NCBI RefSeq assembly: GCF_001440345.1
Contig: NZ_LJYX01000017.1
Location: 1 to 64,000 of the forward strand
Direction: 5' to 3'
DNA from: Colwellia sp. TT2012
GTDB taxonomy: Bacteria; Pseudomonadota; Gammaproteobacteria; Enterobacterales; Alteromonadaceae
DNA length: 64,000 nucleotides
Shown one piece after another: positions 39,352 through 49,865 of this stretch; position 1 is the stretch's first letter; each line of letters starts with the position of its first letter. The notes below the pieces were generated by a model, which searched no databases, was not told the origin of the DNA, and saw nothing but the letters and a program-made list of their open reading frames with translations. Both the position numbers and the translations under genes were made by a program.

Positions 39352-41166
39352 TTAAGAGTCGAATAGCGAACACGCACCTGTTTCAGCTGAACTCAAGTTA
39401 CGGCGCATAAAGCCAAATAACTCACGCCCCATACCTTCATGGTGGCCATTCACTTGAAATAGTGCAGTCTTGCGATTGGCTAATTCCTGCTCATCAACGA
39501 GCAATGTTAACTCACCTGTTTCACCATTGAGGTTAATCATGTCGCCTGTCTGAACCTTAGCAATCAAACCACCATCAAGTGCCTCAGGGCATAAATGAAT
39601 GGCTGCAGGTACCTTACCTGAAGCGCCAGACATACGTCCGTCAGTAAGAAGGGCAACTTTAAAACCTTTGTCTTGCAGCACGCCTAACAAGGGCGTTAAT
39701 TTATGTAATTCAGGCATACCACGCGCTTTAGGGCCTTGGAATCTTACCACTGCAACAAAATCTTTTTCGAGTTCACCCGCGTCAAATGCCGCCTGTAATT
39801 CATGTTGATCTTCAAAAACAATCGCTGGGGCTTTAATGACAAAGCTGCCTTCTCTAAGTGATGACGTTTTAATAACAGCAACACCTAAATTACCTTTCAT
39901 CACTCGTAAGCCACCATGAGAACTGAATGGCTTAGCAACTGTTGCAATAATTGCATCATCAAGTGACTTTTCAACGCAATCAACCCACTTAAGCTCACCA
40001 TTATCTAGCACCGGCTTCTTAGTGTATCGAGTTAAACCACGACCACAGATGGTTTCTACATCTTCGTATACCAGTCCGCCGTCAATAAGTTCACGGAACA
40101 GTAGCGCCATACCACCGGCGTCTTGGAATTGATTGATGTCAGCATGACCATTAGGATAAATACGTGTTAATAAAGGCACGCTTTCAGAAAGGTCATTAAA
40201 ATCTTGGAAGTTAATAATAATGCCAGCCGCTTTAGCAAAAGCAATAATATGCATGACCAAGTTCGTTGAGCCACCCGTTGCTAATAAGGCTACAATTGCG
40301 TTAACAATTGAACGTTCATCGACCATTTTACCAATCGGCATATAGTTACCCGATTGCTGGGTTAAACGTGTTGCCTGACGAGCAGCCGCTTTTGTTAACT
40401 CTTCACGAAGTTGGGTATTAGGTGCAATAAAAGAGGAACCTGGTAAATGTAAGCCCATCACTTCAACAACTAACTGGTTAGAGTTTGCTGTGCCGAAGAA
40501 AGTACAAGTGCCGGCAGAATGATATGATGCAGATTCAGCCTCAAGTAACACTACTTCATCTACTTCACCCTTAGCATGCTGTTGACGCACACGGGCTTTT
40601 TCTTTGTTTGGCAGACCTGAAGGCATTGGCCCCGCTGGAACAAATACAATTGGTAAATGCCCAAAGGTCATACTTGCTATCAACAAACCCGGTACAATTT
40701 TGTCACAGATACCTAACATTAATGCGCCATCAAACATATTGTGAGATAAACCTACAGCTGCTGACATCGCAATGACATCACGACTCATCAGGCTAAGGTC
40801 CATACCTGGTTGACCTTGTGTAACACCGTCACACATAGCGGGTACACCCGCAGCAACTTGTGCCACGCCACCGGCATCTTTAACTGCAGCCTTAATAATA
40901 TCCGGGTATGTCTGGTACGGTTGATGGGCACTAAGCATATCATTGTAAGAGGTAACAATAGCGATATCTGAGTGTTGGATGCCGCGTAACGATGCTTTAT
41001 CTTCTTTACCACAAGCAGCAAAGCCGTGGGCTAAGTTACCACATGATAAACCAGCACGATGTACTGTGTCTGATTTTGCCGCGTCAATTTTCGCTAAATA
41101 TTTAGCCCGTGTTTTAGCACTACGTTTTATGATTCTGTCGGTAATATCTACTATTTGCTGTTTCAT
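39352..41166 (-). CDS. edd: 6-phosphogluconate dehydratase
   Basis: A 604-residue Fe-S dehydratase of the IlvD/Edd family that makes KDPG from 6-phosphogluconate. The Fe-S cysteines lie in [14 protein letters not shown] near 110-123 and ICDKIVPG near 155, with GGSTNLVMH near 300 and the C-terminal [15 protein letters not shown]. The length matches E. coli Edd (603). It is preceded by pgl with a gap of 62 bp. Confidence 0.95.
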   Translation of the reverse strand: MKQQIVDITDRIIKRSAKTRAKYLAKIDAAKSDTVHRAGLSCGNLAHGFAACGKEDKASLRGIQHSDIAIVTSYNDMLSAHQPYQTYPDIIKAAVKDAGGVAQVAAGVPAMCDGVTQGQPGMDLSLMSRDVIAMSAAVGLSHNMFDGALMLGICDKIVPGLLIASMTFGHLPIVFVPAGPMPSGLPNKEKARVRQQHAKGEVDEVVLLEAESASYHSAGTCTFFGTANSNQLVVEVMGLHLPGSSFIAPNTQLREELTKAAARQATRLTQQSGNYMPIGKMVDERSIVNAIVALLATGGSTNLVMHIIAFAKAAGIIINFQDFNDLSESVPLLTRIYPNGHADINQFQDAGGMALLFRELIDGGLVYEDVETICGRGLTRYTKKPVLDNGELKWVDCVEKSLDDAIIATVAKPFSSHGGLRVMKGNLGVAVIKTSSLREGSFVIKAPAIVFEDQHELQAAFDAGELEKDFVAVVRFQGPKARGMPELHKLTPLLGVLQDKGFKVALLTDGRMSGASGKVPAAIHLCPEALDGGLIAKVQTGDMINLNGETGELTLLVDEQELANRKTALFQVNGHHEGMGRELFGFMRRNLSSAETGACSLFDS

Positions 41167-41228
41167 TTACTCTCTCAACTTATATACTTTTCATTTTATT
41201 TAATACTTAAACTTATTTGACAAGTGAG

Positions 41229-41924
41229 TTATGGAGCCCAAAAAATTTGAGTATTTAAGCTAGGGTGTTGTAAAAATGCTCTAATCGGCATTTCAAACGA
41301 ATCATCACCATTTAACGCTTGTATTAATACCATCTTCTTTCCTTCTCCACATGAATGAAGGAAAATGTTTTTGCTGGTGATTAAGCTAGCAAAAGTAAAA
41401 CTGATACGTTGATGCGGCGCTGTTTTAGGTTGAACTTTCATGAGTGCTGCATCGTTTGTCTCATCAAGGCCAACATTGATTTCGTCGCTACACGGGAATA
41501 ATGAAGCAGTATGACCGTCTTCGCCCATACCTAAAATTAATACATCCAGTGGTAATAACGTTTTACTTGCCGCCACGTTTAAATCAGTAAGGGTTTCATC
41601 CGTTAATTCATCACCTTGTTTAAGGTGAAAAAACTTAGCCTTTTCTGCTTTGTTTTGCAGTAAATTTTCATGTACTAAGCGGGTATTACTGTCTTGACTA
41701 TCGATTGCCACCCAACGCTCATCCGCTAAGGTGATGGTTACTTTTGACCAATCAATATCACTTTGTGATAACACCTTAAAAAAACCTTTCGGTGTTGAAC
41801 CACCTGAAACGGCGATACTTGCTTTGCCTTTTTGGCTTATTGCTTGCGCAAGGATTTGACTCACTGTTTGGGCCAAGGCGACATCTAAATCATTACGTGT
41901 AGAGAACTCTGTTAACTGGTGCAT
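41229..41924 (-). CDS. pgl: 6-phosphogluconolactonase
   Basis: A 231-residue lactonase of the NagB-like DevB/Pgl type. SGGSTPKGFF at 41-50, ITLADERWV near 64 and ILGMGEDGHTASLFP near 133 are the family motifs. Its start ATG shares one base with the zwf stop (TAATG), so the two are translationally coupled. Confidence 0.94.
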   Translation of the reverse strand: MHQLTEFSTRNDLDVALAQTVSQILAQAISQKGKASIAVSGGSTPKGFFKVLSQSDIDWSKVTITLADERWVAIDSQDSNTRLVHENLLQNKAEKAKFFHLKQGDELTDETLTDLNVAASKTLLPLDVLILGMGEDGHTASLFPCSDEINVGLDETNDAALMKVQPKTAPHQRISFTFASLITSKNIFLHSCGEGKKMVLIQALNGDDSFEMPIRAFLQHPSLNTQIFWAP

Positions 41925-43393
41925 TATTCAACCCATTGGCGATCATCACGCGCGATTAAGGAAAGAGAAGCTACAGGTCTCCAAGAACCTGCAGCATATG
42001 GTTTAGGTGTTTCATTGGTGGTTTTCCATGCTTCAATGATGCTATCAGCCCAAATCCACGCAGCTTCAACTTCATCACGACTAACAAATAATGATTGATT
42101 ACCATTTAATACTTCTAACATTAAGCGCTCATAAGCATCAACAACACGCTCGTTTTTATAGGTATCAGAAAAACTTAAATCCAATTTGTTTTCTTGAATA
42201 TGCATCTGTGAAGCAATACCGGGTATTTTGTTCATCATTTGTAATTCAACCCCTTCATCAGGTTGCAAACGAATGGTTAATTTATTGGCAGGTAAATCAC
42301 TGTAACTGTCTTTAAAAATATTATGGGGTTGTTGTTTAAAGTGTATGACTATTTCACTATGCTTCTTTTGCATACGCTTGCCAGTTCGAAGATAAAATGG
42401 CACACCTTTCCAACGCCAATTATCTATCTCTGCTTTTATAGCGACAAAGGTTTCCGTATTACTGTTGGCGTTAGCACCTTCTTCATTTAAATAGCCTGGT
42501 ACAGCAACACCCTCTAAAAAGCCGTCACTGTATTGGCCACGAACCACTTTATCTTTAATGTTTTCGCGATTAATGGGTTTTAATGCCTTTATCACTTTAA
42601 GTTTTTCTGCACGAATACTCTCGGCACTTAAATCCGCAGGAGGCTCCATAGCCAATAGCGACAAAATTTGCAATAGGTGATTTTGTACCATGTCGCGCAG
42701 TTGCCCTGCTTCGTCATAAAACCCCCAACGTCCTTCAATACCGACACTTTCAGCCACGGTAATTTGCACATGGTCGATACTGTTACGATCCCAATTATTG
42801 GTAAACAGTGAATTTGCAAAACGTAACACCAAAAGATTCAGTACCGTTTCTTTACCTAAATAGTGATCAATTCGGTAAGTTTGCTTTTCTTTGAAGTATT
42901 GTGAAACTTGGTTATTGATTTCAATAGAAGACTCTAAGGAGTGACCAATAGGCTTTTCCATTACCACACGATCCGCATCAGTAATTAAATTAGCCTGAGC
43001 TAAACCCAGACAAATATCACCGTAAATTGACGGAGGTGTTGAAAAGTAATAAACACGAGTGCTATTGCCATTAGCGAGTGCATCAGCTAGGAGATTAAAT
43101 GAAGCACTGTCTTTAAAATCCAGTTGTTGATAAACAAAACGATTGATGAAACGTGTCAGTACTTGTTCATCTATTGTTTCGTTGACAAAATCATTTAAAT
43201 TCTCGACCACAATACTTTTGAATTCTTCTAGACTATGCTCTTGTCTTGCCGCGCCCACTATACGGCTATCTTTATGGATTAAACCCGACACCTCCAATTG
43301 ATAGAGTGCGGGTAATAGCTTACGTCGGGATAAATCACCTAAGGCTCCAAATATGACGATGTCACTCGCTGATTGACAATCTAAATTACTCAT
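41924..43393 (-). CDS. zwf: Glucose-6-phosphate 1-dehydrogenase
   Basis: A 489-residue enzyme oxidising glucose 6-phosphate to the lactone and making NADPH. The cofactor loop GALGDLSRRKL begins at residue 16 and the active-site signature RIDHYLGKE is at 174-182. It is the first gene of the Entner-Doudoroff run. Two HexR-type palindromes lie 87 and 148 bp upstream of its start, so HexR control is very likely. Confidence 0.96.
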   Translation of the reverse strand: MSNLDCQSASDIVIFGALGDLSRRKLLPALYQLEVSGLIHKDSRIVGAARQEHSLEEFKSIVVENLNDFVNETIDEQVLTRFINRFVYQQLDFKDSASFNLLADALANGNSTRVYYFSTPPSIYGDICLGLAQANLITDADRVVMEKPIGHSLESSIEINNQVSQYFKEKQTYRIDHYLGKETVLNLLVLRFANSLFTNNWDRNSIDHVQITVAESVGIEGRWGFYDEAGQLRDMVQNHLLQILSLLAMEPPADLSAESIRAEKLKVIKALKPINRENIKDKVVRGQYSDGFLEGVAVPGYLNEEGANANSNTETFVAIKAEIDNWRWKGVPFYLRTGKRMQKKHSEIVIHFKQQPHNIFKDSYSDLPANKLTIRLQPDEGVELQMMNKIPGIASQMHIQENKLDLSFSDTYKNERVVDAYERLMLEVLNGNQSLFVSRDEVEAAWIWADSIIEAWKTTNETPKPYAAGSWRPVASLSLIARDDRQWVE

Positions 43394-43480
43394 AGAATTT
43401 CTCTTATATAAAAGGGTATTGCTTTACTTATATTTTTACGCAAGTTTCGACTCTAGGCAGTCACAGTAAAAATAATTATT

Positions 43481-43495
43481 TGTAAGTAAACTACA
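43481..43495. promoter_or_regulatory. Probable HexR site, proximal to zwf
   Basis: TGTAAGTAAACTACA is a 15-bp near-palindrome with the TGTA/TACA ends of the HexR motif known from Shewanella and relatives. It lies 87 bp upstream of the zwf start. Confidence 0.65.
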
Positions 43496-43541
43496 TATAG
43501 ACCTAATTTAGCGCTTGTTTAGCTGACAGTAAAGAACTTTT

Positions 43542-43556
43542 TGTAATTTTATTACA
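43542..43556. promoter_or_regulatory. HexR operator upstream of zwf
   Basis: TGTAATTTTATTACA matches the HexR consensus TGTAATWWWATTACA in full. HexR releases DNA on binding KDPG, which would tie zwf-pgl-edd-eda transcription to pathway flux. The hexR gene itself starts 300 bp away. Confidence 0.82.
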
Positions 43557-43705
43557 TGAATTAATACCACAATGGACTAGTCGCCTACAAACAAGATAAG
43601 CTAGGGATTAATTGCCCGAACTAGTCAAAACAGGCTCAATATTGTACGGTTTAAGTAGTAAACATTTACCAAATTAGCCATTTTTACTGACTTTAATCCT
43701 AAATC

Positions 43706-43722
43706 ATGAAATAAAATTTCAT
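43706..43722. promoter_or_regulatory. AT-rich palindrome upstream of hexR
   Basis: ATGAAATAAAATTTCAT, 7-bp arms around AAA, lies 134 bp before hexR. It resembles the HexR operator only in its AT-rich centre and may bind another protein or none. Confidence 0.35.
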
Positions 43723-43856
43723 TTTTTCTGTTCCTTAGATAGAAAATAAATTACAGTATAGACAAAATAGCCCCTTAATTAATGTTGGCTATCATTGAAA
43801 TATCGTTTAAACGTACTTTAAAAATTAAGATAAAGAAGATCTAGGATCAGACCATA

Positions 43857-44705
43857 ATGAATATATTAGAAAAGATCACTAACGAACTAGACATGCTCAG
43901 TAAATCAGAGCGTAAAGTAGCAGAAGTCATTTTAGCGTCACCAAGTACTGTTATTCACTCAAGTATTGCGGCACTTGCCAAACAAGCCAAGATCAGTGAA
44001 CCAACAGTGAACCGTTTTTGTCGTCGGTTAGACACTAAAGGTTACCCCGATTTTAAACTTCATCTTGCGCAAAGCTTAGCCAATGGTACACCTTACGTTA
44101 ACCGCCATGTAGATGAAAATGATACTGCTGAAGAATATACCGACAAGATATTTGAATCCACGATGGCAAGTCTTGAATTAGCCCGTAAAAACTTAGACTC
44201 AAATGATATCAATCGCTCGGTCGATCTATTAACCCAAGCCAGTAAAATATCATTTTTTGGTTTAGGAGCTTCGGCCATCGTTGCCCATGATGCCCAGAAT
44301 AAGTTTTTCCGATTTAATGTGCCGGTTGTTTATTTTGATGACATATTAATGCAACGTATGAGTGCTATAAATAGTCGCCAAGGTGATGTGGTTATTATGA
44401 TTTCTCACACTGGCCGTACTAAATCACTTGTTGAAGTTGCTAATTTAGCAAAAGAAAACGACGCCACGGTTATTGGCATTACCGCAAAAGGTACGCCACT
44501 GGCTAAGGAATGTAGCATAGTCTTATCCGTTGATGTCTGTGAAGATACTGACCTTTATATGCCGATGTCATCACGCATTGCCCAACTCGCTTTAATTGAT
44601 GTTTTAGCGACAGGTTTTACCCTACGTCGTGGTAGTAAATTTAGAGACAACTTAAAAAAAGTAAAAGATTGTTTAAGAAGTTCACGCTTCGAAAAAAAAG
44701 ACTGA
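43857..44705 (+). CDS. hexR: HexR, RpiR-family transcriptional regulator
   Basis: A 282-residue regulator. The N-terminal HTH_6 domain (1-75) has MLSKSERKVAEVIL and KQAKISEPTVNRFCRRL; the C-terminal SIS sugar-phosphate domain (about 120-260) has ISFFGLGASAIVAHDAQ and MISHTGRTKSLVEVA. In Shewanella and Pseudomonas HexR senses KDPG and controls central carbon genes. Its place between zwf and pykA, facing away from zwf, is the standard context. Confidence 0.93.
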   Translation: MNILEKITNELDMLSKSERKVAEVILASPSTVIHSSIAALAKQAKISEPTVNRFCRRLDTKGYPDFKLHLAQSLANGTPYVNRHVDENDTAEEYTDKIFESTMASLELARKNLDSNDINRSVDLLTQASKISFFGLGASAIVAHDAQNKFFRFNVPVVYFDDILMQRMSAINSRQGDVVIMISHTGRTKSLVEVANLAKENDATVIGITAKGTPLAKECSIVLSVDVCEDTDLYMPMSSRIAQLALIDVLATGFTLRRGSKFRDNLKKVKDCLRSSRFEKKD

Positions 44706-44789
44706 TTATTTAGTGCTAAGATTTAACACTGTATTTCAACCATCATTAATTCAAGCCATAAACCTAATTAAAAAAGTAAGAGGATTAAA

Positions 44790-46244
44790 ATGCCAAGAAG
44801 AACAAAGATTGTTGCTACCTTAGGTCCTGCAACCGACGATAGAGAAGTTTTAAAAGATTTATTAGTTGCAGGTGTAAATGTAGTTAGACTGAATTTTTCT
44901 CATGGTATTCCGCAAGATCATATTGATAGAGCAAAAAATGTCAGAGAAATAGCGAAAGAGCTTGGCATTTATGTAGGTATCTTAGGTGATTTACAAGGTC
45001 CTAAAATCCGTATTTCTACCTTTAAAAATGGCCCAATTAAATTAGCCATTGGTGATAAATTTGAATTAGATGCCACGCTAGAAAAAGATCAAGGCTGCCA
45101 AGAAAAAATAGGTATTGATTATAAAAAATTAGTACAAGATGTTAATACGGGTGATATATTATTACTTGATGATGGTCGCGTACAATTAAAAGTATTATCG
45201 ACCTCTGACACTTCAGTGTTTACGATAGTGACTGTCGGTGGTCCATTATCCAATAATAAAGGTATTAACCGACAAGGTGGTGGCCTAACAGCTCCCGCTT
45301 TAACGGCAAAGGATAAAGAAGACATTAAACTTGCCGCTAAAATTGATGTTGATTTTCTGGCGGTTTCATTTCCTCGTGATGCAGCCGATATGCGCGAAGC
45401 GCGTTTACTCGCACAAGAAGCGGGTTGTGATGCCCGTTTAGTCTCTAAAATTGAACGTGCTGAAGCCGTTAATGATGATAAAATTCTTGACGAAATTATC
45501 TTAGCCTCAGATGTTGTTATGGTCGCCCGTGGTGATTTAGGTGTTGAAATTGGCGATGCTGCGCTTGTTGGTATGCAAAAACATATTATCGCCCGTTCTC
45601 GTCAACTAAACCGTGTGGTCATTACCGCCACACAAATGATGGAAACCATGATTGAGCAACCTATGCCAACACGCGCAGAGGTAATGGATGTAGCAAACGC
45701 TGTGTTAGATGGTACTGATGCGGTAATGTTATCGGCCGAAACAGCGGCGGGTAAATACCCGGTTGAAACCGTAAAAGCGATGGCCAATGTTTGTCTAGGT
45801 GCTGAGCAACATCGTTCGGTAAATGTTTCCAGCCACAGAATTGAGCTTACTTTCAGTGAAGTTTCAGAAACGATTGCCTTATCCGCTATGTATGCCGCTA
45901 ACCATTTAGAAGGCGTTAAAGCAATTATAGCGTTAACTGAGTCAGGTCAAACCCCTAAAATAATGTCACGCATTACCTCAGGCCTACCTATTTTCGCCTT
46001 ATCTCGTCATGAAAAAACATTGAATAAAACGGCAATATACCGTGGAGTTTACCCGATTGAATTTGATTCAACCTATGTCAATCATGACAATTTATCGAAT
46101 GAGATATTAAAAGCGCTCAGTGGTCACATTGACCTAGCTATTGGTGATAAATTGATTTTAACGCACGGTGATATCATGGAAACCGTTGGTGCATCTAATA
46201 CCTTAAAAGTGTTAACCGTCACTAAAAAACACCTTAGTAAATAA
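44790..46244 (+). CDS. pykA: Pyruvate kinase (PykA type)
   Basis: A 484-residue enzyme converting phosphoenolpyruvate and ADP to pyruvate and ATP. RLNFSHG near 34, [11 protein letters not shown] near 68, the active-site SKIERAEAV with Lys near 223, [12 protein letters not shown] near 250 and the [20 protein letters not shown] region near 292 are intact. The hexR neighbour favours PykA over PykF. It lies 84 bp after hexR and is followed by a strong terminator. Confidence 0.95.
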   Translation: MPRRTKIVATLGPATDDREVLKDLLVAGVNVVRLNFSHGIPQDHIDRAKNVREIAKELGIYVGILGDLQGPKIRISTFKNGPIKLAIGDKFELDATLEKDQGCQEKIGIDYKKLVQDVNTGDILLLDDGRVQLKVLSTSDTSVFTIVTVGGPLSNNKGINRQGGGLTAPALTAKDKEDIKLAAKIDVDFLAVSFPRDAADMREARLLAQEAGCDARLVSKIERAEAVNDDKILDEIILASDVVMVARGDLGVEIGDAALVGMQKHIIARSRQLNRVVITATQMMETMIEQPMPTRAEVMDVANAVLDGTDAVMLSAETAAGKYPVETVKAMANVCLGAEQHRSVNVSSHRIELTFSEVSETIALSAMYAANHLEGVKAIIALTESGQTPKIMSRITSGLPIFALSRHEKTLNKTAIYRGVYPIEFDSTYVNHDNLSNEILKALSGHIDLAIGDKLILTHGDIMETVGASNTLKVLTVTKKHLSK

Positions 46245-46261
46245 CAACAATAATTAAGGCT

Positions 46262-46298
46262 AAAAAAGGCCAGATGTTATCAACATCTGGCCTTTTTT
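46262..46298. terminator. Bidirectional terminator after pykA
   Basis: GGCCAGATGTT (46268-46278) pairs perfectly with AACATCTGGCC (46282-46292), flanked by six A and six T. It serves pykA and the convergent response-regulator gene. Confidence 0.93.
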
Positions 46299-46322
46299 GT
46301 TGCTATGAAAGTAAACGCTTAA

Positions 46323-47165
46323 CTAACTATTGACTGCCTGCTTTACTTTATCTTTATAGCTGCGACTCACCTTCAATTCTTTACCATTTTTCAAAACTAA
46401 AAAACACTCACCATTGACTTGGCTACAAAATTTTTCAATAACGTTCTTGTTCACTATGGTCGACCTATGATTGCGAATAAATTGCTTAGGATCTAAACAC
46501 AGTTCTAGTTCTTTCATGGTTTTTCTAAGAATATAGGTGTTTTCTTGTAAAATGTTTTGCTTGGTTGCCAAGGTGTGTACACACATATAATCACCAGCAG
46601 CATCAATCCAAAGAATATCTTTTACCGGTACACGGTTCACTTCTCCCGCATCCTTAATTGCCAAAATATCTGAATAGCTAGATAAGGTTAATGCTTGATT
46701 ATTCTCTAATTCCGTTAAAATTTTCTGATAATCATTGCCCGTGACATCACTCACTAAACGAACTAATTTGGATTTATGTGCACTATCGGCGCTGCTTTTA
46801 AAATGTTTTTGTATTTTTTTAATGGTCTGCGCCAGTCTGTCTTCATCGGCTGGTTTTAATAAATAATCCAACGCGTGTACTTCAAAAGCTTTAATTGCAT
46901 ATTGATCAAAGGCGGTGACAAAGACCACAACAGGCATAGTTAAGCCCTGCTCGATAATACTTTCAAGCACCTGAAAACCATTGAGACCTGGCATTTGAAT
47001 ATCAAGAAACATCAGATCAACTTGATAAGCACGAATGGCTTCTAATGCCTCTCTACCGTTGCAACACTGCTCAATAATATTAATATTATCATGGGCTTGT
47101 AAGCGTATGGTTAGCCCCTTACGAGCCAGTGGTTCATCATCAACAATGATGGTTGATAGAGACAT
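46323..47165 (-). CDS. LytTR-family response regulator
   Basis: A 280-residue regulator. The receiver domain (1-120) has acidic DDEP at 9-12, phospho-acceptor Asp55 (MFLDIQMPG), Thr in FVTAFDQ and Lys in LLKPADE. The LytTR DNA-binding domain spans about 180-278 (ILWIDAAGDYMCVHT, IRNHRSTIVNKN, LKVSRSYK). It should be the partner of the histidine kinase at 47620-48696, on the same strand, but a repeat element lies between them. The target genes are unknown. Confidence 0.9.
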   Translation of the reverse strand: MSLSTIIVDDEPLARKGLTIRLQAHDNINIIEQCCNGREALEAIRAYQVDLMFLDIQMPGLNGFQVLESIIEQGLTMPVVVFVTAFDQYAIKAFEVHALDYLLKPADEDRLAQTIKKIQKHFKSSADSAHKSKLVRLVSDVTGNDYQKILTELENNQALTLSSYSDILAIKDAGEVNRVPVKDILWIDAAGDYMCVHTLATKQNILQENTYILRKTMKELELCLDPKQFIRNHRSTIVNKNVIEKFCSQVNGECFLVLKNGKELKVSRSYKDKVKQAVNS

Positions 47166-47619
47166 AAAAATTCCTAATTTATTATACCAATGACACTAAG
47201 TTATTGAGCCACTTGCTATGAGTTACGATAAAGAGCAATGCGGCATTTATACCCGTGACCATTCAAGATGCATGTTTCAGAGTGCTTGAGAAATTTCACT
47301 TCAAGGCGCTGTGATGAAATAATGGTTGTTCAGGAGAATATGCTCAGGATAATTGCTCCTGCATTATCTAATAAGGGACTCCTGTACCGTCTGCATTCTC
47401 TAATAACACCATCCATGTCGCGTCATTATGAGTTACCGCAACGATGAAGTGATGTTGCTCAACCGCTTCTTCGATGGGTTTAAAATGACTTTATAGCACG
47501 TTAAATAAAATGACTATGCTTCAATTATTTCCCTTGCCTAAAGCCCTTTTAATTCCCACTAAATCGAGCACTTTGAATGGTAACAGGTATAACTAAGTGA
47601 AGTTGGCTATACTTTATTG
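47166..47619. other. Gap holding a repeat element between regulator and kinase genes
   Basis: Almost all of this gap is the dispersed repeat at 47248-47592. Only about 80 bp on the regulator side and 27 bp on the kinase side are left as native spacer. Confidence 0.6.
47248..47592 (-). repeat. Dispersed MITE-like element, copy B
   Basis: About 345 bp, the reverse-oriented counterpart of 17131-17486. Its ends are imperfect inverted repeats (TATACCCGTGACCATTCAAG on the left; the complement of TATACCTGTTACCATTCAAA on the right). The inner part includes the complement of ACAGGAGTCCCTTATTAG and of GAGCAACATCACTTCATCG, both found in copy A. It has no credible gene. Confidence 0.82.
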
Positions 47620-48696
47620 TTAATTTAGTTCAAATGGCATACGTATACTTATTTTAACACCTGTCGGTTGGTTATGGGAAACAACTAACGAAAACTTTTC
47701 ATGATATAAAGCTTGCAAGCGCTCGCGGGTATTCACTAAACCGACACCACGTTCTCGGTGTAAGTTGCCATCAACAATGTCAGCTCCTGGACCACTATCA
47801 GCTATTTCAATTAATAAGTCGTCAGCAAAGCGCTGTACCGAAATGGTAATGCGTCCCCCCTGCTCTTGTACGGCAATAGCATGTTTTATCGCATTTTCAG
47901 CTAATGGCTGTAAAATCATACTGGGCACTAACGCAGCTTGGCAATCCTCGTTTATATGAAAATCTAACTGTAATCTATCTTCGAAACGTACTTGCTCTAT
48001 TGCCAAGTATAGTTGTAAGGCTTGTATTTCTGTTTGTAAACTGACCTTTTTCATCGGATCTTTATCTAAGGAGTAACGGAGAAATTCACTGAGTTTAGTG
48101 ACCATAGAGTTAGCGGTTTTATTTTCTGCCACCAAAATAAGCGTTGAAATAGCATTGAGGGTATTAAACAAAAAATGAGGGTTCAATTGATAGCGCAACA
48201 TTTTTAACTGGGCTTGATGTGCCACAGCATTCGCTTTAAGGACATTTTGCTTTTCTATTTGCAGCATTTGATAGTATTTACTACCAAAGTATAAGCCGCT
48301 CCAACTTAAAATAATGTAAAAAGAGCCTAACGTGGAACGGGTATACATATACCAAAATTCTGGCTCATAACCGTGTTTGTATATTTCCCAATAGTTAATA
48401 TTTTTAACTATTTGCCATAATACACCGGTAAAATAAGATGAAAGTATCACCACCAAAGCAATTTTAATGGGCGGAAAGTTCCACGCTTTTTGATAAATAT
48501 AGCGAAGGGGTACGGTAAACAACCATCCAGCGTAAGCGTTAAGAAAAATAATTACCACAAATATATCACGCAAATCATGCTGTAATGAGCCAAGATAATG
48601 CACAAAAGCAAAGCCAAACCAACCAGCAGTATGGACCAGCCAAAACAAACGATTTCTATTTTCTAGTAATTCTTTCCAATTCACAAACGTAACCAT
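47620..48696 (-). CDS. LytS-type sensor histidine kinase
   Basis: A 358-residue inner-membrane kinase. Four hydrophobic segments lie in residues 20-140, then a His_kinase domain with phospho-acceptor His174 in YQLNPHFLFNTLNA. The ATPase domain (about 255-355) has N-box LAENAIKHA and G-boxes IADSGPGAD and RERGVGLVNTRERLQALY. No separate extracytoplasmic sensor domain is present, so the membrane region probably senses the signal. It faces the LytTR regulator gene on the same strand, with a repeat element in between. Confidence 0.9.
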   Translation of the reverse strand: MVTFVNWKELLENRNRLFWLVHTAGWFGFAFVHYLGSLQHDLRDIFVVIIFLNAYAGWLFTVPLRYIYQKAWNFPPIKIALVVILSSYFTGVLWQIVKNINYWEIYKHGYEPEFWYMYTRSTLGSFYIILSWSGLYFGSKYYQMLQIEKQNVLKANAVAHQAQLKMLRYQLNPHFLFNTLNAISTLILVAENKTANSMVTKLSEFLRYSLDKDPMKKVSLQTEIQALQLYLAIEQVRFEDRLQLDFHINEDCQAALVPSMILQPLAENAIKHAIAVQEQGGRITISVQRFADDLLIEIADSGPGADIVDGNLHRERGVGLVNTRERLQALYHEKFSLVVSHNQPTGVKISIRMPFELN

Positions 48697-48907
48697 TTAA
48701 AGGATGCTATAAGGAAGTATGCGCTAATAATTAAATGATTTCATTGCCTTTGACCTTAGTAAACTAGCGACTTATCGCATAGTAACTAAGATAATCAAGC
48801 TATTATCTTAGGCGAAGACAATATAGTAGCCATTAGCGCCAAAGGTAGGTTATCAGCGATTAACAGGCCATCTAACAGAGTCTATTTGACTTTCCCCCAA
48901 GATAAAC

Positions 48908-49258
48908 TTAACAGCAAAGCAATGGCCCCAATGGTTGCCCACCTAATAAATGCATATGAATGTGGTAAACCTCTTGACCGCCATCACTGTTACAATTGAT
49001 AATTAAACGGTAGCCATCCTCATCAATGCCCTCTTCTTTAGCAAGCTTTTTGGCAACAGTAATCATACGCCCTAAAGTTAATTCGTCCTCACTAGTGACA
49101 TCATTAATAGTGGCAATGTGCTTATTGGGCACAATTAAAATATGACTATCAACACGTGGCGATATATCTCTAAAAGCGGTCACTAAGTCATCTTGATATA
49201 ATAAAGGCGTGGGGATTTCTTGTCGTATAATCTTCGAAAAAATAGTTTCTTCAGTCAT
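48908..49258 (-). CDS. hinT: HIT-family purine nucleoside phosphoramidase
   Basis: A 116-residue HinT-like protein. The histidine triad is H99, H101 and H103 ([10 protein letters not shown]). The N-terminus [22 protein letters not shown] matches E. coli HinT; I start at ATG 49258 for that reason, since the open frame begins 7 codons earlier. It hydrolyses AMP-lysine and similar phosphoramidates and may clear adenylated by-products of aminoacyl-tRNA synthetases. It is monocistronic. Confidence 0.93.
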   Translation of the reverse strand: MTEETIFSKIIRQEIPTPLLYQDDLVTAFRDISPRVDSHILIVPNKHIATINDVTSEDELTLGRMITVAKKLAKEEGIDEDGYRLIINCNSDGGQEVYHIHMHLLGGQPLGPLLCC

Positions 49259-49279
49259 GGTGATTATTTCCTTTGTCAA

Positions 49280-49865
49280 TTACTAAACATTTTATTGACT
49301 AGTTTACCTTTATATAAATATAAATCACTCTTTACTGTAGTTTATTAACCTTAAGCAACACGCTAGTTAAGCTAGCGATAACATGCATATTGTTTATTAA
49401 GGCTGGCATGGATATTAATCCCTGCTTTGTGATATAAACTGTGCTTTAGCAAGTCCGGCAGAGTGCAAACCTTATGGTCAGCGAGCATGCTTAATTTAAC
49501 CGGCCATCAGAGATGGTCTGCCCTAAAATGGTGACCGACCTTCATTATTTATCAAGCTCAGCGTAACGATTGCGCTAAACTCAGTAGTGACCACGGCTAC
49601 ATCGGCTCGGCTTAACTTTTTCCACGTTGAAATTTTTGCTTGCTTTGATGTTAATGGCTTCGATTAGGTACATTTTTTCAATGCTCATAGCGGTAAATGC
49701 CTATTTTTATCTGACTAAACAAATTTCAGCCGAAGTGTAGTCCGGCTGAAAATAATAAGGCTCTGTTTTTCCTAGATATCTAATGATAGCTTACTTACTG
49801 TCATTAGATAGACAAAGCCAAGGTGACTGTTTAGAATTACACATTTTCACATGCTCAGGTGCCCT
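49280..49865. other. Intergenic region with inverted repeats before alkaline phosphatase
   Basis: No intact gene is supported. TTTCAGCCG (49724-49732) pairs with CGGCTGAAA (49743-49751). ATCTAATGATAG (49778-49789) pairs with CTGTCATTAGAT (49798-49809) with one mismatch. The right arm holds CTGTCAT, the half-site of a Pho box, but no good second half follows at the right spacing. Confidence 0.45.

Noticed and set aside
49440..49700. Possible decayed gene on the minus strand before alkaline phosphatase
   Set aside because: A short coding-like stretch (MSIEKMYLIEAINIKASKN) is followed by many stops in all frames, and no family could be recognised.
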